A stretch of 11,202 nt of DNA from Ruminococcaceae bacterium UBA794 (GCA_002304735.1 DBIU01000028.1:1-11202); one strand, 5' to 3'; shown: positions 1 through 7,971, numbered from the stretch's first letter. Translations and numbers: made by a program. Notes: generated by a model from the letters alone, not told the origin.

Positions 1-21
1 TTGGGTCCAGCGTCACGCTGG

Positions 22-98
<77 letters not shown>

Positions 99-115
99 AA
101 CTTTATTGCACAAAT

Positions 116-144
116 ATTATAACACAATTGATATAAATTGTCAA
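116..144 (-). promoter_or_regulatory. Consensus sigma-A promoter of tRNA-Ala
   Basis: On the minus strand the -35 box is TTGACA (139-144) and the -10 box is TATAAT (116-121), separated by exactly 17 bases. Both hexamers match consensus perfectly, as expected for a strongly expressed stable RNA. Transcription should begin near 109, leaving about a dozen bases of 5' leader to be trimmed by RNase P. The bases after the -10 box (118-106, AATATTTGTGCAA) recur in the region upstream of pgi. Confidence 0.9.
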
Positions 145-158
145 GAGGTTTTACCGAA

Positions 159-229
159 AAAATTGAGAGATAAACCAAGGGCGAAACCGCTAATTGTGCG
201 GTGTTACCCAAGGTCTATCTCTCAATTTT
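159..229 (-). terminator. Long imperfect hairpin, probable terminator of the pgi operon
   Basis: An outer perfect 14-bp stem (159-172 with 216-229) encloses inner pairing: ACC/GGT-type pairs at 174-176 with 212-214, GGG/CCC at 179-181 with 207-209, and a 5-bp stem ACCGC/GCGGT (186-190 with 198-202) around a 7-base loop. Short mismatched steps interrupt the inner part. On the minus strand the right arm runs into six T residues before CGG, so it can act as an intrinsic terminator 30 bases past the stop of the P-loop gene and just before the tRNA promoter. It is far longer than a usual terminator (71 bases, AT-rich outer stem), so it may instead be a dispersed palindromic repeat or structured RNA that has been recruited as a terminator. 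Confidence 0.65.
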
Positions 230-258
230 ATTTTCGATAACTTACAAAGCGCCTAAAA

Positions 259-663
259 TCAGCCGATGAACTTCAAAACGCTCTCGGGAAGCTCGGAATT
301 GTCCGCAGAAACAGTGAGCGTAATGGTGGTGTCGGGGGAAATCTTCGAGAGCGCCTCGAAAGTTTCGCCAACCTTTGCGTAATCTCTGCCGGTAATCTTA
401 AGAGTAGCGTCAACGAAGATATCCGTGCAGTCGTGGTCGGACGAAAGAATACCCGCAACAAAGCCGTAGAACGCGTCCGCGCCCTCGATTGCGTAATCCT
501 CGATGTTGATGAGTCTAACCTTGTAGGTTATGTCGGTGTTGAGCGAAGAACCCTTCTGAATTGCAACAACGTTGCCCTTGGACTGCTTTTCCGCGTTGTG
601 AATAGCGTCGATAAGCAGCTTAGTCTTGCCGGAACCTCTTTTTCCTGTGATAATCTTTACCAT
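259..663 (-). CDS. Small uncharacterised P-loop NTPase (134 aa)
   Basis: I recognise the fold but not the function. The protein starts almost directly with a Walker A motif, GKRGSGKT at residues 7-14, after beta-strand VKIIT. A hydrophobic strand ending in Asp (IFVD, residues 82-85) is a plausible Walker B, and a later strand (TITLTVSAD, 113-121) sits where a sensor-1 strand would be. At 134 aa it is only a minimal nucleotide-binding core with no accessory domain, transmembrane segment or signal peptide, so it is cytoplasmic. The ATG is preceded by a strong GGAGGAG ribosome binding site (671-677 region). It lies 47 bases downstream of pgi with no terminator between them, so it is very likely the second gene of a pgi operon. 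Automatic labels such as PilT or AAA ATPase would rest only on the P-loop. Coding status is secure; role unknown. Confidence 0.88.
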   Translation of the reverse strand: MVKIITGKRGSGKTKLLIDAIHNAEKQSKGNVVAIQKGSSLNTDITYKVRLINIEDYAIEGADAFYGFVAGILSSDHDCTDIFVDATLKITGRDYAKVGETFEALSKISPDTTITLTVSADNSELPESVLKFIG

Positions 664-710
664 AATTTACTCCTCCGTTTAATATATTTTTAGTTGATGA
701 ATATTCGTGA

Positions 711-2051
711 TTAAAGTCCGAGCTTTCTTTCAAGAATAGCCTTCTGGTCCTCATAGCCGGGCTTTCCGAGAAGCGCGAACATATTCTTCTTGTAGCTCTC
801 GACGCCGGGCTGATTGAACGGATTAACGCCGAGCATATAGCCGCTGAGCGCGCAGGCTTTCTCAAAGAAGTAGATTATCCAGCCAAGCTCAAACTCGTTA
901 AGCTCGGGCGCTTCGAGAACGATATTCGGAACGCCGCCCTCGGTGTGCGCGAGAACAGTTCCCTCGAACGCTTTTCTGTTGACGATGGACATATTCTGAT
1001 TTGACAGGAAGTTAAGACCGTCGAGATTGCTCGGTTCGTCCTGCAAAAACAGCTCCTTCTGGGGCTTTGCAAACTGCATAACCGTTTCAAACATAATTCT
1101 CGAGCCGTCCTGAACGAACTGACCGAGAGAGTGCAAATCGGTTGAGAAAACGGCGCTTGACGGGAAAATGCCCTTGTTGTCCTTGCCCTCGCTCTCGCCG
1201 TAAAGCTGCTTCCACCACTCCGCCATCATAGCGAAGGAGTTTTCGTAGCTTATCAGCATTTCAACGCTCTTGCCTTTTCTGTAAAGGATATTTCTGAGCG
1301 CCGCATACTTGCAGCAGTCGTTATTCTCGATATCAAAATCCTTATAAGCTTCTCTTGCAGCGGCAGCGCCCTCCATAAGAGCGTCGATATCGCAGCCCGC
1401 GCAGGCAATCGGAAGCAGTCCGACAGCTGTGAGAACCGAGTATCTTCCGCCAACGTCGTCCGGAATAACGAACGATTCATAGCCCATCTTATCGGAAAGC
1501 TCCTTGAGCGTTCCGCGAGCCTTGTCGGTTGTCGCGTAAATTCTGGACTTTGCACCTTCTTCTCCATAGCGCTGAACGAGCAAATCGCGGAAAACTCTGA
1601 AAGCAAGCGCAGGTTCGGTCGTCGTGCCGCTCTTGGAAATGATGTTAACCGAGAAATCCTTGCCGTCGACGAGAGAAATGACCTCGTTGAGATAAGTAGG
1701 CGAAAGGCTGCACCCAACGAAATAAATTTCGGGGGTATTTTTCTTAAGCGAGTTATAAAGCGAGGACTTAAGCGCCTCGATAGCCGCTCTTGCGCCGAGG
1801 TACGAGCCGCCGATGCCGATAACGATAAGAACGCGGCTGTCGCTGCAAATCTTTTCCGCAGCCTTTTTAATTCTCGCGAACTCCTCCTTATCGTAGTTTA
1901 CTGGCAGGTCAACCCAGCCGAGAAAGTCGTTTCCGGGGCCGTTTTTGTTGTCGAGAGCGTCGAACGCGGTCTTAACCGCAGGAGCGATTTCGGCAAGCTC
2001 GTGGTCCTTTACAAAGCCCTTAAGGTACTTGTCATCAAGTTTTAATCCCAT
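711..2051 (-). CDS. pgi: Glucose-6-phosphate isomerase
   Basis: This enzyme interconverts glucose-6-phosphate and fructose-6-phosphate at the entry of glycolysis, in the cytoplasm. At 446 aa it has the length of the short Bacillus-type Pgi rather than the ~550-aa enterobacterial form. Visible family motifs in order are: the sugar-phosphate loop IGIGGSYLGARAA (78-90), SKSGTTTEP (139-147), signature 1 GGRYSVLTAVG (201-211), GESEGK (285-290) with the likely catalytic base Glu286, TDLHSLGQF (304-312) with ring-opening His307, and signature 2 NPFNQPGVESYKK (410-422) with Lys421. Residue roles are assigned by alignment from memory to the characterised family. The ATG follows AAGGAG (2062-2067) by 10 bases. 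It has its own promoter and is probably cotranscribed with the small P-loop gene downstream. No frameshift or missing key residue was seen. Confidence 0.98.
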   Translation of the reverse strand: MGLKLDDKYLKGFVKDHELAEIAPAVKTAFDALDNKNGPGNDFLGWVDLPVNYDKEEFARIKKAAEKICSDSRVLIVIGIGGSYLGARAAIEALKSSLYNSLKKNTPEIYFVGCSLSPTYLNEVISLVDGKDFSVNIISKSGTTTEPALAFRVFRDLLVQRYGEEGAKSRIYATTDKARGTLKELSDKMGYESFVIPDDVGGRYSVLTAVGLLPIACAGCDIDALMEGAAAAREAYKDFDIENNDCCKYAALRNILYRKGKSVEMLISYENSFAMMAEWWKQLYGESEGKDNKGIFPSSAVFSTDLHSLGQFVQDGSRIMFETVMQFAKPQKELFLQDEPSNLDGLNFLSNQNMSIVNRKAFEGTVLAHTEGGVPNIVLEAPELNEFELGWIIYFFEKACALSGYMLGVNPFNQPGVESYKKNMFALLGKPGYEDQKAILERKLGL

Positions 2052-2070
2052 ATTATCTAATCTCCTTTCA

Positions 2071-2092
2071 CCGTGCCGAGGGTTCGGCGCGG
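2071..2092 (-). promoter_or_regulatory. GC-rich stem-loop in the pgi mRNA leader
   Basis: On the minus (mRNA) strand, CCGCGCCGA and TCGGCACGG form a 9-bp stem (one G-U pair) around a 4-base loop, ACCC. It begins only a few bases after the predicted transcription start near 2098 and ends three bases before the AAGGAG ribosome binding site. It has no T-run, so it is not a terminator. Plausible roles are 5'-end protection of the mRNA or modulation of ribosome access; no known riboswitch class is recognisable in so short a leader. Confidence 0.6.
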
Positions 2093-2104
2093 TTCTCCAA
2101 CTAT

Positions 2105-2133
2105 ATTATATATTAAAATTGATTTTTTTTCAA
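2105..2133 (-). promoter_or_regulatory. Sigma-A promoter of pgi
   Basis: On the minus strand the -35 box is TTGAAA (2128-2133) and the -10 box is TATAAT (2105-2110), with a 17-base A/T-rich spacer. The boxes match consensus at 5/6 and 6/6. The predicted start near 2098 gives a leader of about 47 bases containing the stem-loop at 2071-2092. This makes the pgi pair a separate transcription unit from the purD-to-DUF58 operon upstream on the same strand. Confidence 0.8.
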
Positions 2134-2185
2134 GCCATCTACATTTATTTGGCAGATATTCACTTTTCAACCGCAATTTTTTGTT

Positions 2186-2211
2186 GATTTTGCACAAATA
2201 TTTCTGCAAAA
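2186..2211. promoter_or_regulatory. Dyad GATTTTGCAC...TGCAAAA upstream of pgi
   Basis: Between the stop of the DUF58 gene and the pgi promoter lies TTTTGCA (2188-2194) facing TGCAAAA (2205-2211), a perfect 7-bp inverted repeat with half-site centres 17 bases apart. The left half extends to GATTTTGCAC (2186-2195), exactly the 10-base word of the inverted repeat upstream of the GH94 gene (7864-7926). It lies about 55 bases upstream of the pgi -35 box, a position suited to an activator or distal operator. It has no terminator-like T-run on the minus strand, and no convincing terminator for the DUF58 operon was found here. Confidence 0.4.
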
Positions 2212-2221
2212 AAGGAGCAAA

Positions 2222-3172
2222 TCAAGCTGTTGCAGCGGAAATTTCGCCGTTCCCCGAAAAGACGATATCCGCGTCCTTTGACAAAGAAGCCGCAGAAGCC
2301 GCTTCCCCCGCAGAATAATCCCTAAAAGCGAGCCACTCGCGCATTTTATCGAGCGTTTGGGGCGAGGAAGCGGAGCGCGTTTCGCCCTTGTGAGTGATTT
2401 TAACGGTGCCGCCGCGGTTTATGAGCCGATTTGCAAGCGCGAAAGCCTGTTCGCAGCACACGGGAAGCGCGTTGTCGGCAATAAGGATATTCGTCGCGGC
2501 AAAACCCGCGCTCTCGTCAAGCCGCACCAGAAGCCGCTCTTTTTTCGCGGAAAGCTTGTAATTAACGCGCTTCGGCGAGTCGCCGGGGACGTAATCCCTG
2601 TGTTCGCAGCCGGGAAGCCCGCCCGCAGCCACTGAAACGCCCTCCTCCGCGTCCTCGTCGTCGGCGGGAAGAACGCTTGGTATAAGCTCCGGACCCGCGT
2701 AATCGACAATTCTCGGCAAAACCGCCTTCTGCGCCGTCTGACCGCAGGGGATTTTAAGGCAGAACACTCCCGCGAAGTCGCGAACTGTAATCAGCTCCAG
2801 ATTAAGCCTGTTCAAGCCGCAGTGCCGCACGCGAAAGCTGCCCTTGAGCGTCTTTTTTCCGCTGAAAAGCAGCGACGTTCTTATATTAATGCGCTCGTCT
2901 GCGGAAAGCCAAAGCTCGATATAGGGAATGAAGCAGAAGCCCGTTTTCGCGATTTTTACCTCAAATTCCACGATATCGCCAACGCAAGCCGTTCCCGTAA
3001 GCGGGCAAAGCTCCGCCTTAAACCGCTTTTTCGACAGGAACAGCAGCGCGGACGAAATCACCGACACGCCGCCTATGATGTAAACCATCGCCCAGCCGAT
3101 ATCCGCGTTCAAAAACGTCACGAACAGCGCCGCGAAAAACAGCGCCTGTATAATGCTTGCAAGATGCGTCAT
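2222..3172 (-). CDS. DUF58 domain membrane protein
   Basis: This is a 316-aa protein with two N-terminal membrane segments (about residues 7-24 and 29-47) followed by a soluble part. The DUF58 hallmark is at residues 188-220: GCEHRDYVPGDSPKRVNYK then SAKKERLLVRLDE, matching the family pattern R-x-Y-x-P-G-D-x-x-[KR]-x-[IV]-[ND]-[WY]-K. DUF58 proteins (YeaD type) have a partly von Willebrand A-like fold and are usually encoded with a MoxR AAA ATPase and a transmembrane transglutaminase; the biochemical role is poorly defined. Its ATG overlaps the stop of the transglutaminase gene (ATGA), which implies translational coupling. No MoxR gene is adjacent. It is the last gene of the purD-led operon. 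Confidence 0.88.
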   Translation of the reverse strand: MTHLASIIQALFFAALFVTFLNADIGWAMVYIIGGVSVISSALLFLSKKRFKAELCPLTGTACVGDIVEFEVKIAKTGFCFIPYIELWLSADERINIRTSLLFSGKKTLKGSFRVRHCGLNRLNLELITVRDFAGVFCLKIPCGQTAQKAVLPRIVDYAGPELIPSVLPADDEDAEEGVSVAAGGLPGCEHRDYVPGDSPKRVNYKLSAKKERLLVRLDESAGFAATNILIADNALPVCCEQAFALANRLINRGGTVKITHKGETRSASSPQTLDKMREWLAFRDYSAGEAASAASLSKDADIVFSGNGEISAATA

Positions 3173-5319
3173 TTCTTCATTTTCCTCTTGGTTCGTCTGA
3201 TAGCGCGGTAGTCCTCGTAGAGCCGCTTCACGGGTATTTCGGGCAATTTCCCGCCGTAAAGCAGCATATCCGCGCTCTGCGTAATTTCATCGGCTTCGCG
3301 AGTTAAGCCGAGCGAGCGCTTGATTATCGCGCAAACTTCTCCCGCGCCGGCGCTTTCCGGCTCAATTCCGCTTATCGAGCAGACAAGCCTGCGCGTTCTG
3401 AGGTAAATTCTGCGAATTTTTTTCTCGCTGCCGCCGAAAAGAAGCGAAACCGCGAAGAAGCCCTCGGAAATCGGCTTTCTGAACACAATCGCGAGAATTG
3501 CCGCTCCCGCGAGCGCAATCAGAATAATAAGCGCCGCCGAAGCGAACTGTTCGTTTGAATTAGCTTCGCGGGCATATTTCGTGCCGTCGATTTCAAACCA
3601 GCCGCAGCCCTCGATATAGCACATCGAATAAGCGTGAGCGTTCGCGGGCTTAACCGCGCATCTGCCAAATTCGTCGATATTGTCGCTGTCCAAAACAAAT
3701 CCCTCGGTATATCTCGCGGGAATATCCGCCGCGCGCAGTAAAAGCGTCGTCGCAGTGGCAAAATCCGAGCAAATTCCGCGCTTGCTCTTGAACAGGAAAT
3801 ATTCCGCCGTTGTTTCCTCGGGAATAAAATCAAGGTCATAGACAAATCCCGCTTCGCCGAACCACCTTTCAATAGCCGCGGCTTTCTCGTAATCAGAAGT
3901 AATACCCGCCGTTATTTCTTCCGCGAGAGCGGCGATTTCGGGGCTTATCGGGCTTTCGTCAAGCGTCCGCGCGAGGTAATTCCGCGCAATGTTTCTCTCG
4001 GACATGAAGTTATCTCTGAGCGTTCGCGAAATCACTCCCTCGTCCTCGGCGGCGTCCAAAAGCTCGTCGAAATCCACACGCTCAAACAGAGAAGCGGCGC
4101 TTGCGTTCGGCTGACAATAAGTAAATTTAACGGAATAAGCCGCGTTTGCGCCCAAATCATTTTCCGTGAAAATCTCGTCCTTGCGCGTTCGGAAAATATC
4201 GCCGAAATAGCTCGGAATATAGACCTCGTACGTTTTGTTCGGATGAATAATAACTCTGGTGTTCGTGCCGTCCGCAACGGAGATTGTCATATTCGCCGAC
4301 CGCGAGAAGCTTGTGTTCAGCGCGAGAATATCATCGGCATACTCTCCGAGATTTCCGTTTCGGGCGCCTTCTTTCAGCTTTTCCGCAAGCGCGTTTACGT
4401 CAAGCGACTGCTGAGTGCTTTCCCAGCCGCCCCAGCCCGTCGTGTATCCCGACATCGCCGTCCAGCCGCCGCCGTCGTTGTATTTATCGAACGACCAGCG
4501 GCTCAAAAGCGGGAAATAAGGCGAAGAAACGTAGAAAAGGACGTTATCCGAGGGCTTGTTTGCGCCGGTGTTAACGCTGCTTTTTCCCGTGAAATTCGAG
4601 AGCGTGCTTCTTCCGTAGAACGATGTTTTTCTGTTGAGAACTGTGTCGAGGTATTCTCCCATCGGAGTTTCCGTATTTCTTGGTATAACGGTAAGCAAAA
4701 GCGCCGAAATCACGCCGAAAATCGCGATTGAAGCAAGCCGCTCCTTTCGGGAGCTTTTGTCGTCGATATAAACGATATCCTTCGGAAATTCGGGTCTTGC
4801 CGAACCCAAAACCGCAAGTCCGAAGCCGACCGCCAGAAAGACGATATATCCCGCGGGAAGCCCGCCCGCCGTTCTCGCGGACAAAATCATCGGGATAAGC
4901 GCGGGGAGGAGCAAAAAGCTCGGTCTTGGAAGATAAACGCTGAAATAGCACGTTGTAAAGCCGAAAATCCCCGAGAAAATGACGATTGCCGTTCCCGCAA
5001 GCAGGATATCGAACGATTCGGAATTTTTGAAGATAAAATCCACGAACGACGACGACAAACCGTTATTTACCACAATGCCGACTACGACGCCAACGGCGAT
5101 TACGTTTGCAAAAAACGCAAGCACGGCGAACGCTCTTTTCCTGCGAAACGCATAGAAAAGCATATAAATCCCAAAGGAAACGGCGGTCGTTATTACAGTG
5201 CAGACAAGCGCCTGCTGCCTGCACAAAACGTACATAAGCGCCGCGCTCATCGAGCAGAGATATATAAGCGCGGTTATCGCCTCCGCGCCCTGATATTGCG
5301 GACGAACCTTTTTATTCAT
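3169..5319 (-). CDS. Transmembrane transglutaminase-like cysteine protease homologue
   Basis: A membrane protein of 716 aa with about seven N-terminal hydrophobic segments (roughly residues 12-211), a large extracytoplasmic region, a transglutaminase core, one further membrane helix (about 594-612) and a basic cytoplasmic tail. This is the YebA/TgpA-like architecture. The papain-like triad is visible: Cys517 in GICSDFA, His562 in NAHAYSM and Asp578 in GWFEIDGT. All three are present, so the domain may be active; the substrate is unknown, with envelope proteins or peptidoglycan peptides the usual guess. I chose ATG at 5319 because GGGAG (5328-5332) sits 8 bases before it. An in-frame TTG at 5334 would overlap that ribosome binding site and is unlikely. 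It follows the rRNA methyltransferase by 20 bases and overlaps the DUF58 gene by 4. Confidence 0.9.
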   Translation of the reverse strand: MNKKVRPQYQGAEAITALIYLCSMSAALMYVLCRQQALVCTVITTAVSFGIYMLFYAFRRKRAFAVLAFFANVIAVGVVVGIVVNNGLSSSFVDFIFKNSESFDILLAGTAIVIFSGIFGFTTCYFSVYLPRPSFLLLPALIPMILSARTAGGLPAGYIVFLAVGFGLAVLGSARPEFPKDIVYIDDKSSRKERLASIAIFGVISALLLTVIPRNTETPMGEYLDTVLNRKTSFYGRSTLSNFTGKSSVNTGANKPSDNVLFYVSSPYFPLLSRWSFDKYNDGGGWTAMSGYTTGWGGWESTQQSLDVNALAEKLKEGARNGNLGEYADDILALNTSFSRSANMTISVADGTNTRVIIHPNKTYEVYIPSYFGDIFRTRKDEIFTENDLGANAAYSVKFTYCQPNASAASLFERVDFDELLDAAEDEGVISRTLRDNFMSERNIARNYLARTLDESPISPEIAALAEEITAGITSDYEKAAAIERWFGEAGFVYDLDFIPEETTAEYFLFKSKRGICSDFATATTLLLRAADIPARYTEGFVLDSDNIDEFGRCAVKPANAHAYSMCYIEGCGWFEIDGTKYAREANSNEQFASAALIILIALAGAAILAIVFRKPISEGFFAVSLLFGGSEKKIRRIYLRTRRLVCSISGIEPESAGAGEVCAIIKRSLGLTREADEITQSADMLLYGGKLPEIPVKRLYEDYRAIRRTKRKMKK

Positions 5320-5339
5320 CGGATATGCTCCCAAAATGC

Positions 5340-6457
5340 TTATCTGCCGTTGTAAATATAAAGCCTTGCTTTCATCATTCCGTTGTAAAGCTTGCGGTTT
5401 TTCGTCGCTTTAAGTCCGAAAACGCTCTCAAATTCCTCGTCCGGCGTGATAACATAAAGGCTGTTATCGCCGAGCGGAAGAACGCGGCTTCCCAAAATTC
5501 CGTACAATTCGCGCGCCTCGGAAAGCTCCAGCATTCTCTCGCCGTAAGGCGGATTTGTGATGATTTTGACGGGGCTTTTCGGGACTGTAAAATCTCTGAT
5601 ATCCCGCTTTTCGGCGCGGATATACTTGTCAACACCCGCTATTTTCGCGTTTTGCTTCGTCAGCTCAACGCAGCTTTCGTCGATATCGAAGCCCATTCCG
5701 AGAAAATCAGCGTCCGTTTTAATCATCGAACGCGCTTCATCGCGGGCTTCTCTCCAGACGCTTTTTGGAATGAACGGAAGATTTTCTCCCGAAAAATGCC
5801 TGTTAAGTCCCGGCGCAATTCCGAGCGCTTTCATCGCGCTTTCAATCAGCATCGTTCCCGAACCGCAAAACGGGTCGACAACGGTATCTCCCGCGCGAAC
5901 CCTCGCGATATCGACAATTCCCGCCGCGAGCGTTTCGCGGATAGGCGCGGCGTTGCTTTCGCGGCGATAACCGCGCTTGTGAAGCCCCGCGCCGCTTGTG
6001 TCGAGCGTGAGCGTAAACATATTCTTCATCAGCGAAAAGCGGATTTTCCGCTCCGCGCCGTCCTCGGGGAGAACGCTCAGCCCATACGCATTTCCGAGAT
6101 TAACCGCCATCGCCTTTTTCACGATTTTCTGGCACGCGGGAACGCTCGTAAGCTTTGAATTAAGCGAATGTCCGTTGTTCGGGAAAGCGTCGTTTCTGCC
6201 GATATAATCGGAAAGCGGAAGCTTTTTTATGCCCTCGAAAAGCTCGTCGAACGTTTCCGCGCGAAATTCGCCGAGAATAATGCTAATGCGCTCGGCGGTT
6301 CTCGAAAAGATGTTCGCCCTCGCGCAGACGGCTTCGTCCCCCGAAAAGCAAACGCGCCCGTCCGTGACGGCAATATCCTCTCCGCCCGCTTTCTTTATCT
6401 CGAACGACAGCGTTTTTTCAAGCCCGAAATGACAGGGCGCAACAAATCTGAATTTAC

Positions 6458-6461
<4 letters not shown>
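5340..6461 (-). CDS. THUMP domain SAM-dependent 23S rRNA guanine-N2 methyltransferase (YpsC/RlmL N-half type)
   Basis: 373 aa, the usual size for the stand-alone COG0116 enzymes of Firmicutes. The N-terminal region (about 1-60) and THUMP domain (about 60-155) bind RNA; GLHKRGYR (159-166) is the conserved linker to the Rossmann-fold methyltransferase. SAM-binding motif I is DPFCGSGT (196-203), the acidic ribose contact is in GFDID (257-261), and catalytic motif IV is NPPYGER (303-309), typical of N2-guanine methylation. E. coli RlmL modifies G2445 of 23S rRNA; the same target is inferred here by family. The gene starts in an ATGA overlap with the purD stop and has only a weak ribosome binding site (GAAAGCGG), so translation probably depends on coupling to purD. 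No defects seen. Confidence 0.92.
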
Positions 6462-7741
<1,280 letters not shown>

Positions 7742-7776
7742 AATCAAGGTTTCCTTTCAAAATATAATACATAATT

Positions 7777-7805
7777 ATTATACTATATTTTTCGGAGAAT
7801 TACAA
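7777..7805 (-). promoter_or_regulatory. Probable purD operon promoter
   Basis: On the minus strand, TTGTAA (7800-7805), a 17-base spacer, and a perfect TATAAT (7777-7782). The -35 box matches consensus at 4 of 6 positions. Transcription from about 7770 would give a leader of about 30 bases with the ribosome binding site near its end. No purine-aptamer architecture fits in this leader. Confidence 0.65.
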
Positions 7806-7830
7806 TAGCCTTTGACAAAATTGAGCTAGG

Positions 7831-7844
7831 CAAAAACGGTTTTG
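7831..7844. promoter_or_regulatory. Pseudo-palindrome with central CG, operator-like
   Basis: CAAAAACGGTTTTG is symmetrical at 6 of 7 half-site positions about a central CG. A/T-flanked palindromes centred on CG are typical of LacI-family operators, which often control carbohydrate genes. It lies in the divergent region between the purD -35 box and the GH94 promoter. It does not match the catabolite-response (cre) consensus well. The role is inferred only. Confidence 0.35.
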
Positions 7845-7863
7845 ACGAATTTTCCCGAGAATG

Positions 7864-7926
7864 GATTTTGCACTTTTGTTTACCGTCAAATTAAACAATT
7901 TACTGAGAAAAAATTTGTGCAAAATC
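7864..7926. promoter_or_regulatory. Perfect 10-bp inverted repeat upstream of the GH94 promoter
   Basis: GATTTTGCAC (7864-7873) and its exact reverse complement GTGCAAAATC (7917-7926) are separated by 43 bases; the half-sites are 53 bases apart, about five turns of B-DNA, so both would face the same side of the helix. The right half ends 7 bases before the putative -35 box of the GH94 gene. The spacing fits a pair of operators for looping better than an RNA hairpin, because the 43-base loop is largely unstructured and both arms lie before the predicted start of transcription. The same 10-base word recurs at 2186-2195 upstream of pgi. Confidence 0.5.
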
Positions 7927-7932
7927 CCGCCC

Positions 7933-7960
7933 TTGTATTATATTTTGAATGATGTATAAT
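7933..7960 (+). promoter_or_regulatory. Putative promoter of the GH94 operon
   Basis: TTGTAT (7933-7938), a 16-base spacer and a perfect TATAAT (7955-7960). The -10 box is the best on this strand in the intergenic region; the -35 box is only fair (4/6), which would suit a regulated promoter. Transcription from about 7967 gives a leader of roughly 105 bases that contains the TTTGCAG repeats. An alternative pairing, TTGTGC (7915-7920) with TATATT (7939-7944), is possible. Confidence 0.5.
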
Positions 7961-7971
7961 AAAATTAAGAA

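Noticed and set aside
7..21. Terminator after tRNA-Ala (CCAGCG-TGA-CGCTGG on the minus strand)
   Set aside because: The 6-bp stem is real but is followed by ACCCAA rather than a T-run, and the window ends there, so it cannot be told apart from a spacer or processing hairpin.
2134..2221. Intrinsic terminator for the purD-DUF58 operon
   Set aside because: The only dyad (TTTTGCA/TGCAAAA) has an A-rich rather than T-rich 3' flank on the minus strand and a 10-base loop; read-through into pgi or factor-dependent ending is possible.
5325..6158. Plus-strand open frame of 277 codons, antisense to the rRNA methyltransferase gene
   Set aside because: It lies wholly opposite a gene with clear motifs, has no ribosome binding site or recognisable domain, and its Arg/Phe-rich composition is typical of a shadow frame.
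7742..7776. Purine riboswitch upstream of purD
   Set aside because: The leader from the predicted start is only about 30 bases and has neither the three-stem junction nor the conserved loop sequences of the purine aptamer.
7812..7840. Promoter starting at the perfect TTGACA at 7812-7817 on the plus strand
   Set aside because: At 17 bases spacing the -10 position reads AACGGT, which is not a usable -10 box; TTGACG at 7842-7847 likewise has no good partner.
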